DNA of 64,000 bases from Antedon mediterranea (lineage: Eukaryota; Echinodermata; Crinoidea; Comatulida; Antedonidae): the NCBI RefSeq assembly GCF_964355755.1, contig NC_092670.1:4305001-4369000 (forward strand), read 5' to 3'. This document shows, piece after piece, positions 50,201 through 59,447 of this stretch; within the stretch, counting starts at the first letter, position 1; each line of letters begins with the position of its first letter. Position numbers and translations under genes: made by a program. The notes beneath the pieces were generated by a model, which did not search any database, was not told the origin of the DNA, and saw only the letters and a list, made by a program, of their open reading frames with translations.

Positions 50201-51178
50201 ATCCGATTCTTTTTTAAATTTGACAGTAAGATAAAATGGATAAAGTGATTTTTTTTGTAAACAATATTTTTGATACAGTGTAGCACTGATAGTGTGAAAT
50301 ATTAGGGTAGGTGTATTAAATATAATGTATGAGTTTTTTAGAAATTTAATTGTTTATAATATCATGGATAGATAAGGAAATAAAACAATGTAAGAATACT
50401 TTGCTTGAAATTGAGTTTTTTGACTTGTTTATGGGCCAAATAAATATGTGGATTTTACAATGACAAAAACACAAAAAGTTGAAAACAAAACCCTAAAAAA
50501 TCCCTTTTTAAAAATAAATACTTACAACACAAATAATTATTTTCAACTTTTATTAGTAACATCCCAAAGTACTAACTGCTACAAATGAATTATTTTGTTT
50601 TTCACACACAAATTCAATTGGAAAAGAGAGGGCTCTGATTTAGTGTGTTGCTTTGTTTACTGTATGAATGATACATTTTAAAAACTGGACACAATGTCAC
50701 ATTATTCTGCCTTGATTTATGTGGGATTGTCCAGCTTTTTGCGTTGAGTTCTGCTTTCCAGGCCATCCTTGAATTGTTTCGGTTTTCAAATATTTTAAGT
50801 TATTTATATATATATTTTAGTTTAGTTTTTCTCAATGATGTGAATTTAATTTAATTCTTTTTGTAAGTTATTAGTTTTTTTATATGGATAAAATATTTCT
50901 GAAATAAAAGAAATTGAATATCTCAATTTGTGACATGTTATGGGCAACTTTCATATATATACCAGATATTCATCCGGTATTTTTAGGTTGTGACGTTTAT
51001 GGGTATCAACACCGTACAAATAGCCATGTCATAGCAGTAAAAGTAGGCCCTAGGCTACAAACACAAAAAAGCCCCTATCTGGAACCTGTGTTGTATATTA
51101 TAATTTATACTGTATATAAAATGTAGGCCCTGACGGCGGTAGGCTACTTACTATAAATGAACTCTGGAAATGCGTCAT
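35297..51178 (-). CDS. NOSTRIN: NOSTRIN homologue (F-BAR and SH3 protein), complete, 15 coding exons
   Basis: Exons in transcript order: 51178-51152, 49296-49211, 47895-47815, 47401-47339, 46815-46734, 46586-46524, 46227-46123, 45645-45421, 44937-44821, 44056-43948, 43722-43634, 43143-43015, 41715-41625, 37471-37304, 35391-35297. They join in frame to 1530 nt, 509 residues; human NOSTRIN is about 506. The F-BAR starts GANGYTELKKFMKRSTDF and continues with AEIELSYAKGLAKLSNKI. The family-typical LLGKLSNHMSLLGPNL follows, then an HR1-like coiled coil and a C-terminal SH3 (AIAKYDYDAQENDELTIKQG .. GWSKGELNGQVGVFPTSYI). In mammals it binds membranes and eNOS and drives its endocytic removal from the plasma membrane. 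The first 27-nt exon is the least certain: it was chosen for its ATG, phase 0 and the strong ATA|GTAAGT donor. Confidence 0.93.
37067..37292 (+). mobile_element. tRNA-derived SINE family S1, most complete copy
   Basis: Box-A-like TAGCTTGGTGTTTAACATGC, box-B-like GAGTTCAATCC, then the CCTAAGCCTCAAAT and TTATCTATCCTGTAATTGAC blocks and a poly-A-like end. Inserted antisense to NOSTRIN, ending 10 bp from the GC donor. Confidence 0.75.
37302..37303 (-). other. Non-canonical GC splice donor in NOSTRIN intron 14
   Basis: After AAACAAG the minus strand reads GCAAGT, a textbook GC-AG donor. The next exon at 35391 resumes the SH3 domain in frame (KQG then DVLKVLE). No nearby GT fits the frame or the fold. 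Confidence 0.85.
37518..37676. mobile_element. MITE family A, full copy
   Basis: Starts AGCTCTGTCTACACTATCAA and ends with the complement. Internal CCAAATATGGTAGTGA appears twice. In NOSTRIN intron 13. Confidence 0.8.
37984..38045. repeat. Double palindrome with CATGGAG cores
   Basis: Two adjacent inverted repeats: ATGGAGGAAATATA paired with TATATTTCCTCCAT, then CATGGAGAAATTTCTCCATG, a perfect 20-bp palindrome. Related CATGGAGGTATA palindromes occur at about 19808, 20541 and 56763. Confidence 0.7.
39012..39292. repeat. Minisatellite, CCCCCCGGACAACTA-type units (about 15-17 bp)
   Basis: About 17 units with variants CCTTAGGACAACTAC and CCCGGACAATTACC. It is the reverse complement of the GTAGTTGTCCGGGGG arrays at 40440-40600 and 41000-41275, so the arrays face each other across the TIR element. 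Intron 13 of NOSTRIN. Confidence 0.9.
39922..40371. mobile_element. TIR element with amplified GGGAGACCC units
   Basis: Left end ACGGGTGTTTCGAAACTAGA and right end (40290-40371) are inverted over roughly 80 bp, including CCGAGACCAGAGACC. The interior is about 13 copies of a 20-24-bp unit, TATACGAAAAGGGAGACCC, which is the inner part of the TIR itself. No transposase. Confidence 0.8.
40045..41279. repeat. Tandem segmental duplication of the TIR element and its G-rich flank
   Basis: Two units, about 40045-40610 and 40611-41279. Each has the GGGAGACCC array, the right TIR ending AAACACCCGTTAAAAAC, a G-run, and an array of GTAGTTGTCCGGGGG or GGATAGTTGACCGGG units ending GTGTCCTAGAACC. The second copy has no left TIR and more ATAGTTGACCGGGGG units. 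Confidence 0.8.
41812..41973. mobile_element. MITE family A, full copy
   Basis: About 160 bp. Ends GCTCTGTATACACTATCAAA and AATGTAGATAGAGC; the interior matches the 37518 copy. In NOSTRIN intron 12. Confidence 0.8.
42175..42262 (+). mobile_element. LINE-type 3' tail remnant
   Basis: TCTCTAATGGTCAGCTTCGG .. GGATGGACCACC followed by an AAATAAATAAATA tail, the pattern of non-LTR retroelement 3' ends. No coding part retained. Confidence 0.4.
42831..42984. mobile_element. MITE family B, copy 2
   Basis: AAGGGTCTTTCACACCTGTT and the complement AACAGGTGTGAAAGACCCTT frame a 154-bp near-palindrome similar to 32909-33072. It ends 30 bp from NOSTRIN exon 43015-43143. Confidence 0.85.
44230..44345. repeat. 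Dispersed repeat family Y, copy 2
   Basis: Matches 9560-9690 in CTACTCTTCCAAAAGATG and AGTGCACACGAGC. In a NOSTRIN intron. Confidence 0.55.
45040..45240 (+). mobile_element. LINE-type 3' tail remnant
   Basis: Ends with GGCGAAATGTCCCCAATAAT .. GGGGATAGCTATGCAAAC then AAGTAAGTAAG repeats, typical of a retroelement 3' UTR with short tail repeats. No reverse transcriptase frame is visible. Confidence 0.4.
47100..47290. repeat. Minisatellite, about 15-bp AGATATACAGGTGGT units
   Basis: About five clean units at 47148-47212 with flanking diverged GTGGTTACACA-type units. In the NOSTRIN intron between 47339 and 46815. Confidence 0.8.
47967..49188 (+). mobile_element. Non-autonomous Helitron in NOSTRIN intron 2
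   Basis: It starts TCTATATATAAATTTACGTA after an A and ends CTAG before a T, the Helitron rule (5' TC, 3' CTRR, insertion between A and T). Just before the end is an 11-bp hairpin, AGATGGTACGC paired with GCGTACCATCT around an 11-nt loop. The 1.22-kb body has no Rep/helicase ORF. There are no TIRs and no target duplication, as expected. The right end is 22 bp from NOSTRIN exon 49211-49296. Confidence 0.8.
49297..51151 (-). other. NOSTRIN intron 1 (coding), content
   Basis: AT-rich, about 1.85 kb. Around 49920-50200 there are TCGAAAAGG / GGGCTTTTTTTC words like repeat family Z. No ORF of interest. Confidence 0.4.
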
Positions 51179-52757
51179 GGCAAATCAATGCATAGATGCG
51201 CGTACACTGTGTTTGAAACTTCACTTGGACTGATTCTCCACATAAATTATTCAGTAGTTATTCTGTTTATACTAATCCTAAGTTTGTACTTAGGCCCGGT
51301 GTATTCTTGTTTCCGTATACTTATCATCGCACCTAACACAGGTACTACGACAATCATAAACTATTGGTGGCAGTAGTATTGATACGCTTGACAGCCTATG
51401 ATTATAAACAGAAACATCAGACCAATCAGCAACCGACTTTTTCCCGGGAAAATGTTGTCTAATTTGCATAATTAAACATAACAAAATAAATATTTAACTA
51501 AAACCTACTGTAAATTTCACCATTACCTAAAATGTTTAGTTTACTTCCAACAACAATGTACACTGTTTAACATAATAAAGTACATATTGTCTTGTCAGCA
51601 AAGTGCAGAAAAGTTAAAACTTATGTATAGATCACTCTACCATATTTTTTGACAAATTAGTTTGTAGAGTTCAACAGTTGTTGGATCGTCGTTTCAATTA
51701 GATTAGTGAAGGTAGTGAAGGTAGCTAATAATTAAGGATACTGATCATCCCCTTCACTTTTATAATCAAACGCAATGGTAGAATACATGTTTCAATAAGT
51801 AAGACAAACAAGATTTGTTGCAAATGTAATATTATTAATTCACATCAATAAAACACTGTATAAATGAAAGTTTATTTTATTTTAACTTCCAAATTATAAC
51901 CACATTCTAAAACTTAAGTTTGGTGCAATAATGTGTGTATTCTATTATTAATTTATGTTTATATTTCATGGTTTTTTTTATCAAATTAATATTTGCCAAT
52001 CTTTAAGCTGAATTTCTATTGTTATTTTATTGTGATAATGGATAAATAAAGCTTTTCAGTATTCAGTATAAAGTTTGAATGCTGAAGCAATTCACTGTAG
52101 CACTGTATTGTGCCAGAATATATAGCTAACCATAGGCTAGATGAAAATAACATGTAAAACCAGCCTTGAGCTCTGTCTTCAATATCAAACTTTATGTGAC
52201 AAAAAAATGTTCCCATATATGGACATGGTGACATCATATCACTACCATATTTGGGGAAATCACAGTTTTTTGTCAAACTAGTTAGATATATGTATTTACA
52301 ATATTATTACATTACATATAAATTTACACTAAACAAACTACAGGAATCTATTATCTAAGTAGACAACAGTGAGTCGTATTAAATTTGTTCAATTCAATGG
52401 CAGTAACCGCTATAATGCATCTCTTTCTGGATAAAATAAATTTTTATCTTTAAAGACAAATTCCATGAAATTTTTGACATTTTATAAAAATAATGATATA
52501 TTACATTAAAAACATTAAACCCGATCTTTCCTTGGTCATAATTAAAAAAAAAACAAATGTAGCCCAAGTAGTTCACGTTGAACGTTCTGTACCTAGGCAC
52601 GTCTAGGCCTATATGGAATGAGTCTCTAAATTTGCCATTTTGTTTTGGTATAATACAATCTTTATCTATAAAATAAATACATCATTATAGTTGTACAAAT
52701 CACAGCAGTATATATACACAAGTATATAAAATGAATTAATCCCAAAGCAGATACAAA
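51179..52757. other. Gap between NOSTRIN start and SPC25 stop
   Basis: About 1.6 kb. It must contain the NOSTRIN 5' UTR and promoter and the SPC25 3' UTR, but I see no clear TATA box or initiator. A MITE A copy is at 52169-52290. Confidence 0.4.
52169..52290. mobile_element. MITE family A, 3'-truncated copy
   Basis: Starts GAGCTCTGTCTTCAATATCA and keeps the ATATCACTACCATATTTGGG block, but the distal TIR is eroded after GTCAAACTAG. Confidence 0.7.
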
Positions 52758-55700
52758 CTACTTGTATACCATGCTTTTAAAAGCTTTACGAACAATGATT
52801 AAAAACTCTGAAAACTTATTGGTTTCATTCAAATTCTTCACAAGATCTTCCATGTTGCTAATAGCTGGCTGGCAATCGGTCACTGAAATACAGCAAGAAG
52901 TAATGTAATTTAAATTATATTGTTAAGTTAGTCTTGTTCATGTCTTCAAGACAGACTTGGCGTTTTATTAAATCAAATATGTTTTGAGAATGAATTAAAT
53001 TGTTACCATATACAGAACATGCATTTTATTAAATAAAATATATTTTTCTTTTAATACGACAATTAATTCATTGCAATGTAAAGAACATGCATTTATCTGG
53101 GCTTGCCAACAACAGTTTACAAGAGTCAATTGGGAGATTCTTGTAAACCCACATAAAGTTGTATGTTCCTTTTTTAAAATTGTTGGCCTAATTTTCTGTA
53201 TCTTGAAATTTTAATATGTATTCCAAATATAGCTTACCTTCATATTTTTGTGCAGAATTCACTTTCACAACAAAAAAATAAACTTCGTCAATTTTATTTG
53301 GATTTATTTGAGTAAAAGCAACCTGTAAAAGATCACCTGAAAATAAAATAAATAAAATAAATTAGTTTAAATTTTATAATACTAATTTGGATCAAAAACA
53401 TTTAAAAAGATTGTTTATCACACCATTACTATAGTGCATAAATGATTTTTCCATACATTTAGTGCTTGTTAATCAAGAAAAAAAATGTGTTCAAACTGTT
53501 CTGATCAGAAATCACAAATAATAGCATTGAATCAACAATGTCAAAGCAAATCATTATCATCACGATTTAAAGGTCACCTTAATACATAAATATAGTTATT
53601 TTTTAATTGCAAAGAAGCACCCCTCAACAATAATGGACAAGTCTTGTTATTCCTGCCATCCCCGCAGTCAAGTAAGCTTAAGTAATTATAATGGTGGTAC
53701 AGTACGTATGGGCGTTCTCACTTAAGGACGTGGTTGTGGAATGGTCCATTATGGTAGAGGGGTGAAATAGGCAATTTTAAATTGTTGTATCTAAGCTTTC
53801 CCTCTGGAGAGCACGTGCTATTGTTGGTTTATCCAGGTAAGGAAAAAAAGGGCCAATTTATAAATTAAAAAAATGATAAATACCATCAATCTTCTTTAAA
53901 GAGACTCCTAACCTTTGGTTGTAAAACGTTGTTGCCTTTCTTAGTTCTTGCAACCGTGTGTGTGTAGACTTCTCTTGTGCAATCAATACTACAAATAATT
54001 AAGGTACACATTTATTGTCTTCTATTTAACCATTTTATTCTCTTGTTTACAGGCCAACAAGAGTAACTCCCAGTTCTGCCAGATAGATTAAATCTAGATG
54101 TCACTCTTTGTTGTACATAAATAATCCAACTAACATTTTACAAAGAGTCGTACATTTGTTAGTGGCAGGTTTTGCCATTCTCTTGGCGCCAATTTTCCTG
54201 CCGCAGAATGCGCAAATAAATCGCAAGTGCAAAGCCCCAGTCTTATTTGCTTTTCAAAAATCCTTTAAAAACGCACCGTTCATGTGATTTATAAGCCGTC
54301 CGAATAAATATTCTTTACAACAACAAAAAACAATACTGCTTTAGACAAAACTTGTTATGTACAGTATTGATTGATCTTATAATACACCGACTTGTGAATG
54401 CAAAATTGTCTTTTTACGAATCATAATCTATTATAATTATCTAATCTGTTATATTTGCTTAGTAGAAAGCCAGCTTTCCAAATTGTAAGGTGTTACTATG
54501 TTTATTTGTTTTTTCTACATCTGCATTCTTTGGCAAAGGTTATTTTGTCCCAATTTATTTATTTTTTTATTTAAAAATAGTATGACTATACTTGCATTCC
54601 ATATTTGTTTCTATTTCTTTACTCATAATCCTCAATTGCTCTTCTGCGTGTTCTTTTTGTAATAAGATTTCCTGCGTCTCTTTTACTGTGTTTTCTGCTG
54701 ATGATTTCATACTTTTCACCTCTTCATTGCGTTCTTCCAAAACTATATTGGTGGAAAAAAATCAACTTTTCATTTAAAGCCCCATTCCCTACGTTTTTTA
54801 GATCTAATTTAAGATCACAAACTATATTTAATGTAAAAATAATACTATATGATCCTATTGCGATAACTTTTTTCGTCTTTAAACGGTTAAAAATGTGAAA
54901 AATAAGTCGATTCTAATAATTATAGCGGCCCGCTATAAATCCCAAAATGCATTGCGCGCGGATTGATATTTTTGTTTTTCACCTGTAATTCGCCCACTTT
55001 TCGATCGATCGTGAGGCCAAAACAAATGGAAGACTCCTAACTTTTCAGCGAAAATACCGGGTTTTCCCCAATTTGTATCAACGGAGTCTGGCAAAAATAG
55101 AAAGACAATTAATGCAGCAACTATACAACGTCAGGCTAGGTATATAGGTAGCGTACGATGTTCGTACGTTACCGATGTTTACCAGCTAGGCCTACAAAAC
55201 TAAGCCTAGCTAGGCTAGGCCTAAGACCGTCCACGAGAGGTCGATCGCCGCGAGCTACTTAGGTAGTGCATTGTTTCTCACTTTTTTATCATAATTTACC
55301 ATAAAACGTACATTTAAGACAAAGAATGACATGGTTTAATGTTTTTAAAGTGATATATATGTATTATTTTCCAAAAAACGTCCAAAATTGCAGGGAAGGG
55401 GTCTTTAAATCGAAGGACTACTTCTCAACACAGTGATTCACGACTTTTAAGTCAGCATTAATTAAGATTAATTAATAAAATTGCTGGCTACAACATGACT
55501 GGAATGATGTAGGCGACCTTATTGAAATAGTTACTGTCTGTAAAAGTTAACCTTACCTTTTTTGTTGGCATTGGCTTGATCTAATAAATATAGCAGATTG
55601 TCATTAGCTTGATTTATATTATCTGAAAAAGAATAATTTAATTTAAAAAATGTCATACGAAGAAATATACACTTGAATTACTGTAAATTACAAAAAAACA

Positions 55701-56175
55701 ATGTGTGGCCTAAAATGGTACTTGTATTGTATTGGATCAAAAATAAATTTTGAAATTTACCATTTTCCCTCAATGAAAATATGCAAGGCAGAAAGATGCT
55801 GTACATTTGTTTCCCAAGAGAAAATAACGATGTTAGTAAATTAATGCTTTTATTTTTAATTATCACTTGGGTATTTGTGTAGCAACAATCACATAATGAT
55901 CAAAGTGTATTCTTTTGGACTGTATTAACCGTGTTGTACCCAAACTAACTCATTAACAAATAAAATTGCAAGTGTGTTATTTTATACATAATAAATTGTT
56001 AACCTTTTCCACTTTTCATTTGTTCATTGTGTGCTTGCTTTGTTTGTTCTTGATGTTTCTCTAAGTCTGACGTCCACAGCCCAATTAGCTTATGACGTAC
56101 CTCTTCAAGGTTTTTGTGCAATTTTCCAATTTCAACCTGCGATGATGATGTTGGTGGTAACTCTTCAGCGGACAT
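52758..56175 (-). CDS. SPC25: SPC25, kinetochore NDC80-complex subunit, six coding exons
   Basis: Exons in transcript order: 56175-56004 (ATG), 55622-55557, 54742 to 54592 or 54623, 53988-53884, 53336-53238, 52882-52758 (stop). The product is about 228-238 residues; human SPC25 has 224. The N-terminal 150 residues are coiled coil (EKHQEQTKQAHNEQ, VLEERNEEVKSM). The C-terminal globular part has the family signature: RLQELRKATTFYNQRLGVSL, then a FTQINPNKIDEVYFFVVKV strand and the final NETNKFSEFL .. FKSMVYK helix. SPC25 pairs with SPC24 and anchors the NDC80 complex to the inner kinetochore (CENP-T/MIS12). An AG right before the ATG (GCAG at about 56183) suggests a non-coding first exon upstream. 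The exon 3 donor is unresolved. Confidence 0.9.
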
Positions 56176-57625
56176 TGTGCAACCTGCAATATGATTTAAA
56201 TTTTGGAATAATTCAACATTTATATCACAACATACATAGTATTAAGAGAAAATGATAATAATGAATCAATGATACAACTAGAAACATTTTTATTAGTTTC
56301 ACTAAAAAATAAAAGTCAAAAGGTCATAAAGAATATGGTACAATACAAGATGATTTCTGGTCAACTCCAATACAAGCAGAGAGAGAGAGAGAGGGTGTTG
56401 GTGGGGGGGGGGGGGGGGGGTGTGTTGTGGTCCATGGACAATGACAACTAGTACTAGGGGTGCGGACGCTCCTCATTTTTGACAGCTAAAATAAAAGGGT
56501 TATTTAAAGCGCATGCGTGCGAATCCCAGTCAAGGGAAAAAACATTGAAACAGCTGATGTCATCCTATGAGGGCGCAGCTTCGATATGGTTTCAGTAACT
56601 CTCCTTTTTTAATCAACCACATGAAGATTTTTTTACTAGCCCAACATAACGAACATAAATAAAGTAACAATAGTCTCGGGCCGAATCGTACCAGGACCGA
56701 ATCGACCGGGTCAAATCGTCTCAGAGCTGAATCTACTTCCTACCAGCCTACTACTAGGCCTACTCATGGAGGTATATTTTATACCTCCATGCATGGCCAA
56801 CTGTACTACTATTTCTTCTAGCTGGGCCTAGCTTAGGCTAGGCTAGAGCCTAGCCTAGGCCTAGTCTGAGTGAGGTAGGCATTCGGTTTTGATTTACCCT
56901 TCTAGTTTACCTAGGCCTAGCCTAGGCCTACACGGCTAAAAACAGAAATTATTTTAATAGTTTCACCTCTTTCTATCTTAAACAAAAGACAACAGATACG
57001 ATTTAATTACAAACAAAATTAATAAAGAGGAAACACAACAACAAATCCAATCCAAAAAGAGCGCGTACAGTGTCGAGTCAATAATAATATGCAACGCCCT
57101 CTCTCTGTGTTGTGTGACACATCATTTTTGTGATGGTATAAAAATTAATTTTCAGCAAGAAAAATATATGTTTGTATATAAGTGTTTTTTATTTTGACCA
57201 AGAACAGTTTTTTTATACTGCTCTACATGTCTGTCGTATGATGGTGGTTTGTTTGTTATTTTTCTTGGACAGAGATATTAATTAGTTCACTATAGAATCT
57301 AGATCTGCACTGTTTATGAGTGCATGCACACTGTTATAAAAACCGTCGGGTCAATTTCATTAAATAACTGATAAAAAATCTGCTAATGCGTAAAGTAAAC
57401 AAACAAAAGACGCCTGAACAAAAGTCATAAGCTCCTTTTCAATGAGGATAGACCAGATGCCTTCAAGTTTGATGATTTTTGTAAGTGAGTTGTCTAGAAA
57501 ATCGCAAATGCCTTTTGTTGATTACCTTTGATCATAATATTGATTCGATTTGATCACATGTCGGTCGGTCCGGTCGGTCGGTTGGTTGGTAAACACTAAC
57601 TTGAGCACGCGACTGCAGCTATATA
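56176..57625. other. Upstream flank of SPC25
   Basis: Contains a G-run at 56400-56420, CATGGAGGTATA palindromes at about 56763-56794 and many TAGGCCTA words (56740-56930). No exon could be defined. The SPC25 5' UTR exon and promoter should lie here or further right. Confidence 0.35.
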
Positions 57626-57865
57626 ATGGTATTGTTCTTTACACATGTACAGATGTCACAAATTGCTAATAAAGGAATTAGGAATAAGAATCACAGTAGG
57701 CCTACTTTTGGCGGGAATTCTGGCTTGCGAGCTATAGAACTTCTTAAGCCAGCTCCAGATCTGACGCCTTTCAAACAAACACATATGAAACTTATTATTG
57801 CCCTAGTCCTGTGTAATGTTGTTTATTCTCCTTGTTTTAGAAAAGAGGAAGATAGTTCAACATAA
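57626..57865 (+). other. Short unassigned ORF, 79 codons
   Basis: ATG-to-stop ORF without similarity I recognise. A second ATG follows nine codons in (MSQIANKGIRNKNH), and a hydrophobic segment (LIIALVLCNVV) lies near the end. It overlaps the E2F-like motif. A chance ORF is more likely than a gene. Confidence 0.12.
57706..57717. promoter_or_regulatory. E2F-like motif upstream of SPC25
   Basis: TTTTGGCGGGAA is a full match to the E2F consensus. It lies 1.53 kb upstream of the SPC25 ATG. SPC25 is a cell-cycle gene in other animals, so a link is possible, but the transcript start is unknown. Confidence 0.25.
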
Positions 57866-58329
57866 GTATAATATTTGCATATGGTGGCCATATTGGATTA
57901 CAAAATAGGACATATTTTGAAACAGCTCGTTAAATAGAGCAGTCAATTATTCAACTCATGAAATCTCACCATTCAACTCGTTTGATTTAGCTTTTCGCTT
58001 TTTTTTTGTATCTCTTTGAGGTCCAGCCAATGATACCCACAGCATTGTCATTTGTTCCTTTTTTTTCCTTTTGGATTTATTAATTATTATTAATATATAC
58101 TATTCATAGTAGATCAATAATTATATTATAACAAACCCATATACATGGCTGCACGCGATTGAAGTGTAACAAAAGTCAGCAAAGGCGTTCCATATCGTTG
58201 AATCTTTATACATTTTTCTGATTTTACCAACATCGAGAGGTATATTCAGAGCGTCATTTCGACGATCGAGCATTCTCTACTTCTACGGAGCGCCATTTAT
58301 GCCTTTATTTACTTCAGAATTAGAAATAG

Positions 58330-58918
58330 TACTACGGTAACTGCTCCAGTGGACCAAATTTAGCACCGGTGGAGCACAGTGATATAAAATAGAAATAAGT
58401 CACTAATTTTAATATCTTTTCGTATGTAAATACACTGTGCTCAAGCGGACACAATTTGGCGCCAGTGAGGAGCACAGTGATATAAAATAGAAATAAGTCA
58501 CTGAATTTTAATATCTTTTCGTATGTTAATAACACTGTGCTCAAGTGGACCCAATTTGGAGCCATGGGAGCACAATGATATAAAATAGAAATAAATCACT
58601 GAATTTTAATATCTTTTCGTATGTTAATTTACACTGTGCTCAAGTGGACCTAATTTGGCGCCAGTGGAGCACAGTGATATAAAATTGAAATAAGTCACTG
58701 AATTGTAATATATCCTTTCGTATTTTAATACAATGTACTCAAGTGTACCCAATTTGACACCAGGTGAGCACAGTGATATAAAATAGAAATAATTCACGGA
58801 ATTTTAATATCTTTTCGTATGTTAATACACTGTGCTCAGGTGGACCCAACTTGGAGCCAGTGGAGCACAGTGATATAAAATAGAAATAAGTCACTGAATT
58901 TTAATATCTTTTCGTATT
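58330..58918. repeat. Tandem array, about 98-bp unit, 6 copies
   Basis: Each unit has GAGCACAGTGATATAAAATA, TTTTAATATCTTTTCGTATG and ACTGTGCTCAAGTGGACC. Units 2 and 4 contain TTTGGCGCC (58455-58463, 58654-58662), another E2F-like word. The ORF on the minus strand is a repeat artefact. Confidence 0.9.
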
Positions 58919-59019
58919 AAGCATATTTGAATACCTACCGGTATGGTACCATCCATGTTCGACAATACAGTGTCACATATCTCTATTAAAAAAAAACAAT
59001 ATTAAACAAAAATATATAT

Positions 59020-59100
59020 ATCCGTCGAGGTTCGAACCCCAGCCGATAGCACTCAAAACTGAGCATTACCCGTTACGCCACCAAGTACATGACTGAAAAG
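59020..59100 (-). mobile_element. tRNA-like SINE head remnant, minus strand
   Basis: On the minus strand: box A TGGCGTAACGGG and box B GGTTCGAACC at tRNA-like spacing. The T stem has a mismatch, so this is a degenerate tRNA-derived sequence and not a functional gene. Confidence 0.45.
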
Positions 59101-59182
59101 CTGATAATAGTCTATTTATACGTGTATTACGTAATTCATCATTACGTCATAAATATCCTATTAACCTTGCTAAAACCAAAAT

Positions 59183-59447
59183 GATCAGTTAGCTCAGTCG
59201 TCTGAGCGTCGTGTTAACAACACGTATGTCGTGGGTTCGATTCCCACGCTGGTCGGTGGAATAGAGTTAAGGCTATGCGAGCCACTGTGTTTGGGGTTCA
59301 CAGATCATACGTCCCCCTTTCCACCACACATCATGAGGCGACAACATCAATGCATCTGGTGATGTGGTGGAAACGACCCCAAAAGGCTGTGGCAGGGCCT
59401 TAGTGCTGAGGCATGGAGAGCACATTTACCATCTTTTTTTTTTTTTG
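59183..59447 (+). mobile_element. tRNA-derived SINE (family S2) with tRNA-Val(AAC)-like head
   Basis: Positions 59183-59255 fold as a cloverleaf: a 7-bp acceptor stem with two G-U pairs, a D stem GCTC/GAGC, an anticodon loop TTAACAA (AAC at 59216-59218), and a perfect T stem GTGGG/CCCAC with TTCGATT. The D loop lacks the GG pair and the top anticodon-stem pair is T-T. A 175-bp unrelated body and a T-run at 59431-59447 follow, so it is a SINE and not a gene. Internal A and B boxes are intact. Confidence 0.7.

Noticed and set aside
58332-58565. 77-codon minus-strand ORF
   Set aside because: Lies in the 98-bp tandem array and repeats with it.
59183-59255. tRNA-Val(AAC) gene
   Set aside because: D loop lacks GG, one anticodon-stem mismatch, and a SINE body with T-run follows.
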